Below are positions 32,828 to 42,801 of a stretch of DNA of 64,000 bases, in pieces. Each line of letters starts with the position of its first letter. Position 1 is the first letter of the stretch. Both the position numbers and the translations under genes were made by a program. A model generated the notes under the pieces. That model was not told the DNA's origin, searched no databases, and worked only from the letters and a program-made list of their open reading frames with translations. The DNA comes from LMUY01 sp965199095 (GTDB lineage: Bacteria > Pseudomonadota > Alphaproteobacteria > Acetobacterales > Acetobacteraceae), in contig CBDAQM010000006.1 in the NCBI GenBank assembly GCA_965199095.1, positions 806,001 to 870,000 on the forward strand. Direction: 5' to 3'.

Positions 32828-34627
32828 ATGGCACCGCCCCTTCTGCTGCTTCAGGATATCCGCGCCACCCTTGGCACGCAGCCCTTGCTGGACGGCGCCA
32901 CGATCGGGGTCGGCGCCGGGGAGCGGATCTGCCTGGTGGGCCGCAACGGATCCGGCAAATCCACCCTTCTGAAGATCGCCGCCGGCATGATGCGGTCGGA
33001 CGGCGGCACCCGCTTCGTCCAACCCGGCGCCACCGTCCGCTACCTCCCGCAGGAGCCTGATCTTTCCGGCTTCGCCACCACGCTTGACTACGTGCAGGCG
33101 GGTTTGGGCCCGGGCGACGACGAGCATCGCGCGCCCGCCTTGCTCGACCGCCTCGGCCTGACCGGCTACGAGGATCCGGCGCATCTCTCCGGCGGGGAAA
33201 GCCGGCGGGCGGCCTTGGCGCGCGTGCTGGCGCCGTCGCCCGACCTGCTCCTGCTGGATGAGCCGACCAACCACCTCGACCTGCCGGCGATCGAGTGGCT
33301 GGAGAAGGAGTTGGCGTCCTCCCGCGCCGGCATCGTGCTGATCAGCCATGACCGCCGCATGCTGCAAACCGTCGGCCGCACCGTCGTCTGGCTGGAGGGC
33401 GGCGTCACCCGGCGGATGGACCGCGGCTTCGAGCATTTCGAGACGTGGCGCGAGGAGGTGGCCGAGCAGGAGGCGCGCGACCGGCAGAAGCTCAGCCGCC
33501 AGATCGCGCGGGAGGAGCATTGGATCACCTACGGCGTCACGGCGCGCCGCAAGCGCAACGTGCGCCGGGTCGCCGAGCTCGCCGCGCTGCGCCAGAAGCG
33601 GCGGGAGGCCGGCGGCCCCGGCACCGCGCTGAAGCTGGCGGCGGCAGAGGGCGAGATGTCCGGCAAGCAGGTCGTGGTGGCCGAGCATGTCAGCCGCGCC
33701 TATGGCAGCCGCGCCATCGTGAAGGACCTTTCGTTGCGCGTGCTGCGCGGCGACCGGCTCGGCATCATGGGGCCGAACGGTGCGGGCAAGACCACGCTGC
33801 TGCGCCTGCTGACCGGCGTGGACCAGCCGGACGACGGCTCCGTCGTGCTGGGCACCAATCTGCAGCCCGTGACACTGGACCAGCAGCGCGCCGCGCTGGA
33901 CCCGGCCCGCAGCTTGCAGGACACGCTGACCGGCGGCGACGGCGACCAGGTGACGGTGGCCGGGCAGAAGCGCCACGTCATCGGCTACATGAAGGACTTC
34001 CTGTTCCAGCCGGAGCAGGCGCGCACCCCGGTGGGCATGCTGTCGGGCGGGGAGCGCGGGCGGTTGCTGCTGGCCTGCGCCCTGGCCCGCCCGTCCAACC
34101 TGCTGATCCTGGACGAGCCGACCAACGATTTGGACCTGGAGACGCTGGACCTGCTGCAGGAATTGCTGGCGGAGTACAGCGGCACGGTGCTGCTGGTCAG
34201 CCACGACCGCGACTTCCTGGACCGGGTCGTCACCTCCACCCTCGCCGCAGAAGGCCAGGGCCGCTGGACCGAGTATGCCGGCGGCTACAGCGACATGCTG
34301 GCGCAGCGCGGCCCGGTGGCGGCCGAACCGCTGCGGCAGCCCGGCAAGCCCGGGCGGGGCCGTGCAAGCAGTCGCGGGCCCAAGATGTCGTTCAAGGACC
34401 GGCTGGCCCTGGACTCCCTGCCGGGCGAGATCGCGGCGCTGGAAGCCCGTATCGCCGGGTTGCAGGCCGAGTTGGCGGACCCCGAGCTCTACCGCCGCCG
34501 CGTCGCCCGCTTCAAGCAGGCAACCGACGACCTCGCCGTGGCGCAATCACAATTGGCTTCGGCGGAGGAACGCTGGTTGGTTTTGGAAGCGACGCGGGAG
34601 ACGATGCAGTCCGCCGACAGCGCGTGA
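32828..34627 (+). CDS. uup: ABC-F family ATPase, Uup type
   Basis: A 599-aa soluble protein with two ATPase domains in one chain: Walker A GRNGSGKST and GPNGAGKTT, signatures LSGGESRRAALARVL and LSGGERGRLLLACAL, Walker B LLLLDEPTNHLD and LLILDEPTNDLD. The interdomain linker follows near ARRKRNVRRVAEL, and a C-terminal coiled-coil domain (about residues 525-595, MSFKDRLALDSLPGEIAALE) is the mark of Uup. ABC-F proteins act on ribosomes; Uup is linked to ribosome function and precise excision of transposons. It has no membrane subunit. Confidence 0.92.
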   Translation: MAPPLLLLQDIRATLGTQPLLDGATIGVGAGERICLVGRNGSGKSTLLKIAAGMMRSDGGTRFVQPGATVRYLPQEPDLSGFATTLDYVQAGLGPGDDEHRAPALLDRLGLTGYEDPAHLSGGESRRAALARVLAPSPDLLLLDEPTNHLDLPAIEWLEKELASSRAGIVLISHDRRMLQTVGRTVVWLEGGVTRRMDRGFEHFETWREEVAEQEARDRQKLSRQIAREEHWITYGVTARRKRNVRRVAELAALRQKRREAGGPGTALKLAAAEGEMSGKQVVVAEHVSRAYGSRAIVKDLSLRVLRGDRLGIMGPNGAGKTTLLRLLTGVDQPDDGSVVLGTNLQPVTLDQQRAALDPARSLQDTLTGGDGDQVTVAGQKRHVIGYMKDFLFQPEQARTPVGMLSGGERGRLLLACALARPSNLLILDEPTNDLDLETLDLLQELLAEYSGTVLLVSHDRDFLDRVVTSTLAAEGQGRWTEYAGGYSDMLAQRGPVAAEPLRQPGKPGRGRASSRGPKMSFKDRLALDSLPGEIAALEARIAGLQAELADPELYRRRVARFKQATDDLAVAQSQLASAEERWLVLEATRETMQSADSA

Positions 34628-34644
34628 CAAGGGGGCGCACAGCG

Positions 34645-37600
34645 ATGATGGAGACTTCCAACTTTCCTGTCGTCGGGGTCGGCGCCTCCGCGGGCGGCAT
34701 CGAGGCCTTGGAGGGATTTTTCCGCGGCATCCCTGACAATCCGGGCTTGTGCATCGTGGTGGTCACCCACCTCAACCCGGATCGCGAAAGCATCCTGCAC
34801 GAGATCATTGCCCGCTACACCAGCCTGAAGGTTCAGGTTGCCGCAGACGGTGTGCAGGTCGGCGTGAACTGCGTCTACGTGCTGCCCTCGGACGCCGTGC
34901 TCGGCATCAAGCAGCGCCGGCTGACGATCAGCAAACCAAGCGCCAGCCGCGAACGCAAGCCGATCGACATCTTTTTCAGCGCATTGGCGCTCGACCTTGG
35001 TGAATATGCCGCCGGCGCGGTGCTGTCCGGCAGTGATGGGGACGGCACGCTCGGCGTCAAGGCGATTAAGGAACGGGGCGGCCTGACGCTGGCGCAGACG
35101 CGCAACGGCCATGGTCCGGGGCATCCCAGCATGCCGGACAGCGCGATCGCCACCGGCTTCGTCGACCTTGCCATCCCGGCGGAGGCGATGGGCGGCAAGC
35201 TGGTCGAGTTCGCACGGGGGCTGAGCCTGCTCGATGACATCGCGGATGACGCGGCGCTCGGGGCCGAGGCGGTGTCGCTGGATACGTCGCAGGCCGAGAT
35301 CTACGCCATCCTGCGCAGCCAGGTTGGGCATGATTTTGCGGGCTACAAGGTCAAGACGTTCATGCGCCGGGTGCAGCGGCGCATGCAGGTCGTTCACCTC
35401 GAAACGCTGCGGGCCTATGTTGCCCGCTTGCGGCAGGACCCGGCCGAGGCCAACGCCCTGTTCCGCGACTTGCTGATCAACGTGACCAACTTCTTCCGCG
35501 ACGCCGACGCGTTCGAGAACCTGGCGAGCCTGGTGATCCCCCGCCTGTTCGAAGGCCGCGGCGCGGACGAGACGGTGCGGGTGTGGGTGCCGGGCTGCGC
35601 CACGGGCGAGGAGGTCTATTCGATCGCCATCCTCATGCGCGAACACATGGCCACGCTGAGCGCCGTGCCGCGGGTGCAGATCTTCGCCACCGACATCGAC
35701 GAGCACGCGTTGGCGGTCGCACGGTCCGGCCGCTACCCGGCCGCTCTGCTGGATAGCGTGACACCCGAACGGCGAGAGAGGTTCTTCGTCGCCGATGGCG
35801 GCACCTATGTGCTGGGGAAGGAGGCGAGGGACCTCTGCATCTTCTCGCCCCACAGCGTCATCCGGGATCCGCCGTTCTCGCGCATGGACCTCGTGTCGTG
35901 CCGCAACCTGCTGATCTATTTTGGCAACGAGGTGCAGGGACAGGTGATCCCGATCTTCCACTATGCCCTCCGCACCGGGGGCTATCTGTTTCTCGGAACA
36001 TCCGAGAACATCAGCCAGTTCCGGGAGTTGTTTACCCCGATCGACAAACGCCACCGGATTTTCCGCAGCCGCGACGATACCGCGCCGGCGTACCACCTGC
36101 CGATGGCCGTGCCGGGCTGGCGGTCCAGCGCGATGCCCCTGGACGTCGCGCCGCGGCGGATCGGCATGGGCAGCGCCGGATTGCGCATGTCGGTGCAGAA
36201 CCAGGTGCTCGAACGGTTTTCCCCGCCGCATGTCGTCGCCAACCGCGACGGCGACGTGGTGTATTTTTCCACCAAGACCGGAAAATACCTGGAGGCTGCC
36301 CCTGGCGTCCCGACCCGCCAGTTGTTGACGATGGCGCGGCGCGGCCTTCGGCTGGACCTGCGCACCGTGTTCCGCGAGGCGGTCGATACCAACCGCAACG
36401 TCACCCAGAGCGGCGTGAAGGTGGAGGCCGATGACGGCCGCGTCCAGATCGTCACGATTACTGTGGAACCGATCATGGAGGGGGCGGACGAGCCGCTGTA
36501 TTTAGTGCTGTTCACCGACGAAGGCGCCGCGCTGGACCGGGATGAAGCCGGAGGCCGGCTACATTTCGCGTCCGACGGGATGAGCGCCCAACTGGAAAAC
36601 GAACTCCGCGACACGCGCGAGCGGTTGCAGGCGCTGGTGGAGGAATACGAAACCGCGCTGGAAGAACTGAAATCCTCCAACGAGGAATTGCAGTCGGTGA
36701 ACGAGGAGCTTCAGTCCAGCAATGAGGAGTTGGAGGCCTCGAAGGAGGAGCTGCAATCCGTCAACGAAGAACTCCACACCGTCAACGGCGAACTGAACGC
36801 GAAGATCGACGCGCTCGACCGCGCCAACACGGATTTGCAGAACCTCTTTGACGCGACCAACATCGCCACAGTCTTCCTGGACCGCGCGCTCACGATCCGC
36901 AACTTCACGCCGGCGGTGGCACGGCTGTTCAACATCCTGCCCAGCGACCGCGGACGCCCGATCACCGACCTGTCGGGTACGCTGCGGCTGCCGAACCTTA
37001 CCGACGACGTTTCCGCCATCATGGCTGGCGGCTCGCAGGTCGAGCGGCAAATCCATCGTGACGACGATGGCTCCCACTTCCTGGTGCAATTCGCACCCTA
37101 TCGGGACATCGATAACCTGGTTGCCGGCGTCGTGGTGACCTTCGTCAATGTCACCGGCCTCACCCAGGCTGAGGCGCGTCTGCGCGTGCTGGTGGCCGAG
37201 TTGCAGCACCGGACCCGCAACCTGCTGGGCGTCGTGCAGGGGATCGCCCGGGAGACACTGGGTAAGGGTGGGTCTCTGGACAGCTTCAAGGATCGACTCG
37301 CAGCCCTTGGCCGGGTGCAGGGCCTGATCAGCCACGCCGTGGATGAGCGGGTGGAGCTTCATGACCTGGTCCGGCTGGAGTTGGAGGCGCATGGCGCCTT
37401 GAACGATGCCCAATCGGAGGCGCGGATCATGCTGGCAGGACCGCGCGTGGCGCTTGGTCTGACGCGCGTCCAGGCGGTGGCGCTGGTCCTGCACGAATTG
37501 TCGACGAACGCCCTGAAATACGGCGCCTTGCGGGATGACGCCGGGCGGCTCTCCGTCACGTGGCAGGTCGAGATGCGGGACAACGAACCCCTCCTCACCC

Positions 37601-37803
37601 TCGACTGGCAGGAGCGTGGCGTCGCGATGCCAAGCGGCGGCGGCAAGGACGGCTTCGGCATGCAGTTGATCCGCCATTCCTTGACGGCCACGCTGCGCGC
37701 CTATTCCGACATCCAGTTCGGTCTGCATGGCGTGTCGTGCCATATCACGCTGCCGCTGGAGCCGGGCGAACTCGAACAGTCTGACCTCGTCGGAGCCGCG
37801 TAG
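34645..37803 (+). CDS. Hybrid CheB-CheR-PAS-HWE histidine kinase
   Basis: A 1052-aa multidomain sensor. Residues 1-185 are a CheB methylesterase (VGASAGGIEAL, THLNPDRES, LSGSDGDGTLG give Ser-His-Asp). Residues about 200-480 are a CheR methyltransferase (WVPGCATGEEVYSIAI, SCRNLLIYF). A glutamate-rich coiled coil (about 650-720, EELQSVNEELQSSNEELEAS) leads to a PAS domain and then an HWE kinase domain with the phosphorylated His in ELQHRTRNLLG and the N-box HELSTNALKYGAL. The ATG at 34645 starts the CheB domain; the long upstream reading is a shadow of uup. It is coupled to the receiver gene that follows. Confidence 0.92.
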   Translation: MMETSNFPVVGVGASAGGIEALEGFFRGIPDNPGLCIVVVTHLNPDRESILHEIIARYTSLKVQVAADGVQVGVNCVYVLPSDAVLGIKQRRLTISKPSASRERKPIDIFFSALALDLGEYAAGAVLSGSDGDGTLGVKAIKERGGLTLAQTRNGHGPGHPSMPDSAIATGFVDLAIPAEAMGGKLVEFARGLSLLDDIADDAALGAEAVSLDTSQAEIYAILRSQVGHDFAGYKVKTFMRRVQRRMQVVHLETLRAYVARLRQDPAEANALFRDLLINVTNFFRDADAFENLASLVIPRLFEGRGADETVRVWVPGCATGEEVYSIAILMREHMATLSAVPRVQIFATDIDEHALAVARSGRYPAALLDSVTPERRERFFVADGGTYVLGKEARDLCIFSPHSVIRDPPFSRMDLVSCRNLLIYFGNEVQGQVIPIFHYALRTGGYLFLGTSENISQFRELFTPIDKRHRIFRSRDDTAPAYHLPMAVPGWRSSAMPLDVAPRRIGMGSAGLRMSVQNQVLERFSPPHVVANRDGDVVYFSTKTGKYLEAAPGVPTRQLLTMARRGLRLDLRTVFREAVDTNRNVTQSGVKVEADDGRVQIVTITVEPIMEGADEPLYLVLFTDEGAALDRDEAGGRLHFASDGMSAQLENELRDTRERLQALVEEYETALEELKSSNEELQSVNEELQSSNEELEASKEELQSVNEELHTVNGELNAKIDALDRANTDLQNLFDATNIATVFLDRALTIRNFTPAVARLFNILPSDRGRPITDLSGTLRLPNLTDDVSAIMAGGSQVERQIHRDDDGSHFLVQFAPYRDIDNLVAGVVVTFVNVTGLTQAEARLRVLVAELQHRTRNLLGVVQGIARETLGKGGSLDSFKDRLAALGRVQGLISHAVDERVELHDLVRLELEAHGALNDAQSEARIMLAGPRVALGLTRVQAVALVLHELSTNALKYGALRDDAGRLSVTWQVEMRDNEPLLTLDWQERGVAMPSGGGKDGFGMQLIRHSLTATLRAYSDIQFGLHGVSCHITLPLEPGELEQSDLVGAA

Positions 37804-38177
37804 TGGCAGATGCCCCACCGGGCCCGCGCTACCGCCGCATCCTGCTGGTTGAAGATGATTATGTGATCGCGATGGACATGGCCGACATGCTGAAGGGGTT
37901 CGGCGTGGAGGTGATGGGCCCGGCCGGGACTGTGGCGCAGGCCTTGTCGTTGCTGGCGTCGGACCCCGCCGGCCCCGACTTCGCAATCCTCGACCTCGAC
38001 CTGCACGGAACCCCGTCCTACGCCGTCGCGGACATGCTGATGACACGGGGCACTCCTCTGCTGTTCATCACCGGCTTCAGCGCCGACGCCGTCCCGGCGC
38101 GATACCGATCCTGTCCGCGGCTGGAGAAACCAGTTGGCGAACGGGCGCTTCGGGCCGCATTGCAATCGCTGCAGTAA
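37803..38177 (+). CDS. Single-domain response regulator receiver
   Basis: A 124-aa CheY-like protein: acidic pocket LLVEDDYVIAMDMADML, phospho-acceptor Asp in FAILDLDLHG, Thr/Ser switch in LLFITGFS and the conserved Lys in RLEKPV. It lacks an output domain. The GTG start uses the last base of the kinase stop (TAGTG), so it is translated with the HWE kinase and is its likely phospho-target. Confidence 0.9.
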   Translation: MADAPPGPRYRRILLVEDDYVIAMDMADMLKGFGVEVMGPAGTVAQALSLLASDPAGPDFAILDLDLHGTPSYAVADMLMTRGTPLLFITGFSADAVPARYRSCPRLEKPVGERALRAALQSLQ

Positions 38178-38251
38178 CACTGGCCGCCCTCCTGCATCGA
38201 CAAACGTGCGGGTGAAGGCAAGAACAGGCTTGGACCCGGGGAGAGAAACAG

Positions 38252-40402
38252 ATGAGCCGCTCGTCAACACACGGCCTTCAAGTCGCCAGCACGCTGTATC
38301 GCTTCATAGAACAGGAGGCATTGCCCGGCACAGGCGTGTCGCCCGATGGCTTCTGGTCCGGTTTCGCCGCCATCCTGCGCGAGCTGGCGCCGCGCAACCG
38401 TGCCCTGCTGGCGCGACGGGACGCGTTGCAGGCGCAAGTCGACGCCTGGCATATCGAGCACAAGGCAGCCGCGCCTGACCAGGCGGCGTATGAGGCGTTC
38501 CTGCGCGGCATCGGCTATCTGCTGCCCGAACCGCCAGCCTTCACGGTCGAGACGAGCAACGTGGACGCGGAGATCGCCAGCATCGCTGGCCCGCAGCTCG
38601 TCGTTCCCGTCAGCAACGCCCGCTACGCCCTGAACGCGGCGAATGCGCGGTGGGGCAGCCTGTATGACGCGCTATACGGCACCGACGCCATCGACGACGC
38701 CGACGGCGCCGCACGCGGCCGCGGCTTCAACCCGGTGCGGGGCGCCAAGGTCGTGGCGCGGGCCAAGGCGTTCCTGGACCACGCGGCGCCGCTGGCGCAT
38801 GGCTCCCACGCGGCGGTCACTGCCTATGCCGTCGAGACTGGCCTTTTGGTCGCGCGGCATGACGGCGGCCAAACCGGACTGGCCGACCCGGCGCAATTCG
38901 TCGGCTATTCAGGTGACGCGGCAGCCCCCACGGCCATCGTACTGATGCGAAACGGCCTTCATATCGAAGTGCTGATCGACCGCGCCCACGCGATCGGCTC
39001 CGGCGACCCGGCGGGCGTGGCCGACCTGGTGATCGAATCCGCCATCAGCACGATCATGGATTGCGAGGACAGCGTCGCCGCCGTGGATGCGGAGGACAAG
39101 GTGCAGGTCTACCGCAACTGGCTCGGCCTGATGAACGGCACCTTATCCGCGACCTTCGAGAAGGGCGGCAAATCGCTGGAACGCAAGCTATCGCCCGACC
39201 GGCGGTTTACCGCGCCCGATGGCGGCACACTGGTGCTGCCGGGCCGCAGCCTGATGCTGATCCGCAATGTCGGGCACCATATGATGACCGACGCGGTGCT
39301 GGACGCCAGCGGCGCCGACATCCCGGAGGGCATGCTGGACGCCGCGGTCACCGCCGCCATCGCCATGCATGACCTGACGGCGCGGCGCAACAGCCGCGCC
39401 GGATCGATCTACATCGTCAAGCCGAAGATGCACGGCCCGGAGGAGGTCGCCTTCGCCGCCGAGCTGTTCGGCCGGGTGGAGCAGATGCTGGGCCTGCCGC
39501 ATGCCACGGTGAAGATGGGCATCATGGACGAGGAACGGCGGACCAGCGCCAACTTGGCCGCCTGCATCGAAGCGGCGAAGGACCGGGTGGTGTTCATCAA
39601 CACCGGCTTCCTGGACCGTACCGGGGATGAGATCCACACCTCGATGGAGGCGGGCGCGTTCATCCGCAAGGGCGACATCAAGAACACGCCGTGGATCAAG
39701 GCGTATGAGGACCGCAACGTCGATATCGGGCTGGCGGCCGGGCTGCGCGGCAAGGCGCAGATCGGCAAGGGCATGTGGGCGGCGCCGGACAGGATGGCGG
39801 ACATGCTGGCGCAGAAGATCGGCCACCCCCAGGCCGGCGCCAACACCGCCTGGGTCCCCTCGCCCACCGCGGCCACGTTGCACGCGCTGCACTACCACCA
39901 GGTGAGCGTGGCGGAGCGGCAGGCGGCGCTGGCGAACCGCGCGCCCGCCAAGCTGTCCGATTTGCTGACCATCCCGCTGGCCGACCGGCCGAACTGGGCG
40001 CCGGCGGACGTGCAGGCGGAGCTGGAAAACAACGTGCAGGGCATCCTGGGCTACGTGGTGCGTTGGATCGATCAGGGCGTCGGCTGTTCCAAGGTGCCGG
40101 ACGTCCACGACGTCGGCCTGATGGAGGATCGCGCCACGCTGCGGATCAGCAGCCAGCACATCGCCAACTGGCTGCGCCACGGGGTGGCGACGGCGGACCA
40201 GGTGCATGCGACGCTGCGCCGGATGGCGGCGGTGGTGGACCGGCAGAACGCGGGCGACCCCGCCTATAGGCCGATGGCGCCGGGGTTCGATGGGCCGGCC
40301 TTTGCCGCCGCCCGCGACCTGATCTTCCAGGGCCGCACGCAGCCGAACGGCTATACCGAGTTCATCCTCCACGCCCGCCGCCGCCAGGCCAAGGCGGCGT
40401 AG
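38252..40402 (+). CDS. glcB: Malate synthase G
   Basis: A 716-aa monomeric enzyme that joins glyoxylate and acetyl-CoA to malate in the glyoxylate bypass and in glycolate use. Family blocks include STIMDCEDSVAAVDAEDKV, MGIMDEERRTSANL, the active-site region FLDRTGDEIHTSMEAG, and VGCSKVPDVHDVGLMEDRAT. Length is normal for GlcB. It stands alone, convergent with the binding-protein gene that follows. Confidence 0.95.
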   Translation: MSRSSTHGLQVASTLYRFIEQEALPGTGVSPDGFWSGFAAILRELAPRNRALLARRDALQAQVDAWHIEHKAAAPDQAAYEAFLRGIGYLLPEPPAFTVETSNVDAEIASIAGPQLVVPVSNARYALNAANARWGSLYDALYGTDAIDDADGAARGRGFNPVRGAKVVARAKAFLDHAAPLAHGSHAAVTAYAVETGLLVARHDGGQTGLADPAQFVGYSGDAAAPTAIVLMRNGLHIEVLIDRAHAIGSGDPAGVADLVIESAISTIMDCEDSVAAVDAEDKVQVYRNWLGLMNGTLSATFEKGGKSLERKLSPDRRFTAPDGGTLVLPGRSLMLIRNVGHHMMTDAVLDASGADIPEGMLDAAVTAAIAMHDLTARRNSRAGSIYIVKPKMHGPEEVAFAAELFGRVEQMLGLPHATVKMGIMDEERRTSANLAACIEAAKDRVVFINTGFLDRTGDEIHTSMEAGAFIRKGDIKNTPWIKAYEDRNVDIGLAAGLRGKAQIGKGMWAAPDRMADMLAQKIGHPQAGANTAWVPSPTAATLHALHYHQVSVAERQAALANRAPAKLSDLLTIPLADRPNWAPADVQAELENNVQGILGYVVRWIDQGVGCSKVPDVHDVGLMEDRATLRISSQHIANWLRHGVATADQVHATLRRMAAVVDRQNAGDPAYRPMAPGFDGPAFAAARDLIFQGRTQPNGYTEFILHARRRQAKAA

Positions 40403-40412
40403 CGCGCGGGAT

Positions 40413-41999
40413 TCACGCCCGCTGGACGTTCCAGAACACGGGCAATCCCCGCAATGTGCCGGTCAGGCTGCGTTGCTGCACAGTGGGCTGGAAATACTGT
40501 CCCAAGGGCAGGAACGGCACGTCGATGAAGGCCTGGCGTTGCATCGCCTCGCCGATCTTCGCCTGGGCGGCCGGGTCGGGCGCGTTGAACCACTCGTCGC
40601 GCAGTTCCTCCAGCTTCGGGGCGTCCGGCCAGCCGAACCATCCCTGCGCACCGTTGCCGCGCAGGCCCTGGCTGATCGCCGGGCTCGCCATGTCCAGCCC
40701 GGTGAAGGTGGAGAAGAAGACGCTCCAGCCGCCTTTGCCGGGCGGCGCCTTGCTCGCCCGGCGTTGGATGATGGTGCCCCAATCCGTCGTCTGCTGGTCC
40801 ACGTTCATCCCGCAGCGGCGCAGCATGTCCGCCCCGACATTGCCCAGCGCCGCCAGCGTCGGGAAGTCGGACGCCACCAGCACGACCACAGGCTCGCCCT
40901 TGTAGCCGGCGGCAACCAGGTCGCGCTGCACCTGGTCGAGGTTGCGGGGCGAGGTGAGCGCCGTCATGCCGGCCTGGCTCGCCATCGGGGTCCCAGGCGG
41001 GAAATAGCCGAGGTCGGTGCGATACGCGGCGGTATCATCCCCGGCGACGGCGGCCATGTAGTCGGACTGGTTGACGGCGCCGAGCAGCGCCCGGCGGATC
41101 GCCGGGTTGTCGAAGGGCGGGAAGAGCTGGTTGAAGCGCAGGAACCCACAATTTCCCGTCGTTTCAACGACGAACACCTGAAGCTTCGGATCGCGTGAGA
41201 GCTGCGGCCGCTGGTCGAAATCCAGCTTTTCCCACCAATCCATCTCACCCCGCCGCATCGCCGCCGTCGCGGTCGCGGTGTCGGGGATCACGTTCCATTC
41301 GACGCGGTCGAAGAACACGCGTTTGGGGCCGGCGGTCCAATCCGGCGCGCCATCCGGCCGGGGCGTGTAGCCGTCGAACTTGGCATAGGCGACGCGCGAG
41401 CCGGAGACCCGCTCGTCGGCCAGGAAGCGGAACGGACCGCTGCCGACCACCTCCGTCACCTGCTTGAACGGGTCGGTCACGGCAAGGCGTTCCGGCATGA
41501 TCGGGCATATGTTCGGCCCGGCTTTGCCCAAGGCGTCCGGTAGCATGGGGAATGGGGTTTTCAGCCGGAACAGGATGGTCTCGTCGTCCGGCGCCGACAG
41601 TTCATCGGTGGCGGCCATCAGCGATTGGCCGAACGAATCCCGCACGCCCCAGCGCTTGATGGAGGCGACGCAGTCCCGCGCCAGCACGGGCGTGCCGTCA
41701 TGGAAGCGCAATCCCGGTCGCAGGCCGAGCCGCCACTGGCGACGCTCGTCCTCCACCACCGCGCCCGACACCATCTGCGGCTGCGGCTTGAACCCGCCGT
41801 CCTGGCCGTAAAGCGTGTCGTAGACCATGAAGGCGTGGTTGCGGGTGACGTAGGCGGATGTCCAGACCGGGTCGACCACGGCGAGGTCGGCCTGCGGGAT
41901 GAAGCGCAGCGTCGTCTCACCCGCCGCACGGACGATGGCTGGCGCGGCAAGCATCCCGGCGCCGGCAGCTTGCAACAGGCGGCGGCGCGAAAGGGTCAT
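40413..41999 (-). CDS. Orphan peptide-type ABC substrate-binding protein (SBP_bac_5)
   Basis: A 528-aa periplasmic protein with the twin-arginine signal MTLSRRRLLQAAGAGMLA and a likely cleavage after VRA. LRFIPQADLAVVDPVWTSAY and VYDTLYGQDGGFKPQPQM are close to the binding protein at 7796-9385, and both share the length and the ending PVFWNVQ/PVFWDVK, so they are paralogues. No permease or ATPase genes lie beside it. It may feed the importer at 3.7-7.8 kb or one encoded elsewhere. Confidence 0.9.
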   Translation of the reverse strand: MTLSRRRLLQAAGAGMLAAPAIVRAAGETTLRFIPQADLAVVDPVWTSAYVTRNHAFMVYDTLYGQDGGFKPQPQMVSGAVVEDERRQWRLGLRPGLRFHDGTPVLARDCVASIKRWGVRDSFGQSLMAATDELSAPDDETILFRLKTPFPMLPDALGKAGPNICPIMPERLAVTDPFKQVTEVVGSGPFRFLADERVSGSRVAYAKFDGYTPRPDGAPDWTAGPKRVFFDRVEWNVIPDTATATAAMRRGEMDWWEKLDFDQRPQLSRDPKLQVFVVETTGNCGFLRFNQLFPPFDNPAIRRALLGAVNQSDYMAAVAGDDTAAYRTDLGYFPPGTPMASQAGMTALTSPRNLDQVQRDLVAAGYKGEPVVVLVASDFPTLAALGNVGADMLRRCGMNVDQQTTDWGTIIQRRASKAPPGKGGWSVFFSTFTGLDMASPAISQGLRGNGAQGWFGWPDAPKLEELRDEWFNAPDPAAQAKIGEAMQRQAFIDVPFLPLGQYFQPTVQQRSLTGTLRGLPVFWNVQRA

Positions 42000-42123
42000 G
42001 GCGGCTCCATGCTCGAGGGCCTAACCCTTGCGCGATCCCGATCTGGAGAAAAGAGGCTTGGTCCGTGGACGGCCGTCTCTCCCTCTCGCTTAGGGGCAAT
42101 CGCATTGGCAGCAGGCCATACAA

Positions 42124-42254
42124 ACCCTCTCCCGCTGGCGGGAGAGGGCAGGGTGAGGGTGGCCGAGCCAACAGGGAATGTGCTTGTAAGTATTTGTTTT
42201 CAGCGGGCGGCGCCACCCTCACCCCGACCCTCTCCCGCCAGCGGGAGAGGGAGG
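42124..42254. repeat. Inverted pair of palindromic intergenic repeats
   Basis: One copy at 42124-42160 (CCCTCTCCCGCTGGCGGGAG followed by GGTGAGGG) and one in the opposite direction at 42213-42254 (CACCCTCACCCCGACCCTCT and on). Each arm is itself a palindrome. They fill most of the 320-base gap between the binding-protein and DUF2852 genes; the remainder shows no gene. Confidence 0.75.
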
Positions 42255-42323
42255 TTCGCCATATGCGATCACCCCGCCCAGATGGAGGGGGGCTTTTTAC
42301 CGATTAGACGAAACGCTCGCAGC

Positions 42324-42719
42324 CTACCCCTGGGAGGCGTCATCCGTCCGGGCGGGGGGCTGGCGGCGGTCGGCCATGAACTGGTCGAACTCCTGCTTGT
42401 CGCGTGCCTGGCGCAGGCGGTCGAGGTATTCGACGAACTCCTTTTGCTCGTCTTCCAGGCGGCGCAGCGTCTCCGCCCGGTATTCGTCAAAGGCGCGGTT
42501 GCCGGAGGGCGGCGCGTAGGAAAAGGCGCTGGCATGGCGGCCGAACGAATCCGGGAAGCGCCAGCGGCCCCGCTCCATGCCCCGCCAGCGGCGACGCCCG
42601 AACGCGCAATAGGCCAGGATGGCGAGCCCCAGCGGCCACCACAGCCAAAAGGACAGCACGGTGACGGCGATCCAGGCAGGACGGCCGATCTCGTCGAAGC
42701 GCGAAGCGGAGAAACCCAT
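42324..42719 (-). CDS. DUF2852 family membrane protein
   Basis: A 131-aa protein with one hydrophobic segment, WIAVTVLSFWLWWPLGLAIL (about residues 15-36), in the pattern typical of DUF2852, then a basic patch, an aromatic stretch FPDSFGRHASAFSYAPPSGN, and a charged helical tail rich in Glu and Arg. The start MGFSASRF was chosen because it fits the family; a longer reading from 42794 adds unlike residues. Function of the family is unknown. Confidence 0.82.
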   Translation of the reverse strand: MGFSASRFDEIGRPAWIAVTVLSFWLWWPLGLAILAYCAFGRRRWRGMERGRWRFPDSFGRHASAFSYAPPSGNRAFDEYRAETLRRLEDEQKEFVEYLDRLRQARDKQEFDQFMADRRQPPARTDDASQG

Positions 42720-42801
42720 GGATGAACTCCGAGAGTGAATGTTAATCACATTCACATAGATGCTCCCGTAAGCCGGTTGGGTAAAGCCGCTCACGAATAT
42801 G

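Noticed and set aside
33445..34644. Very long frame running upstream of the CheB-CheR-HWE kinase
   Set aside because: Up to 34644 it is the shadow of uup in another frame, with repetitive Arg/Gly/Ala content; the kinase begins at the ATG at 34645.
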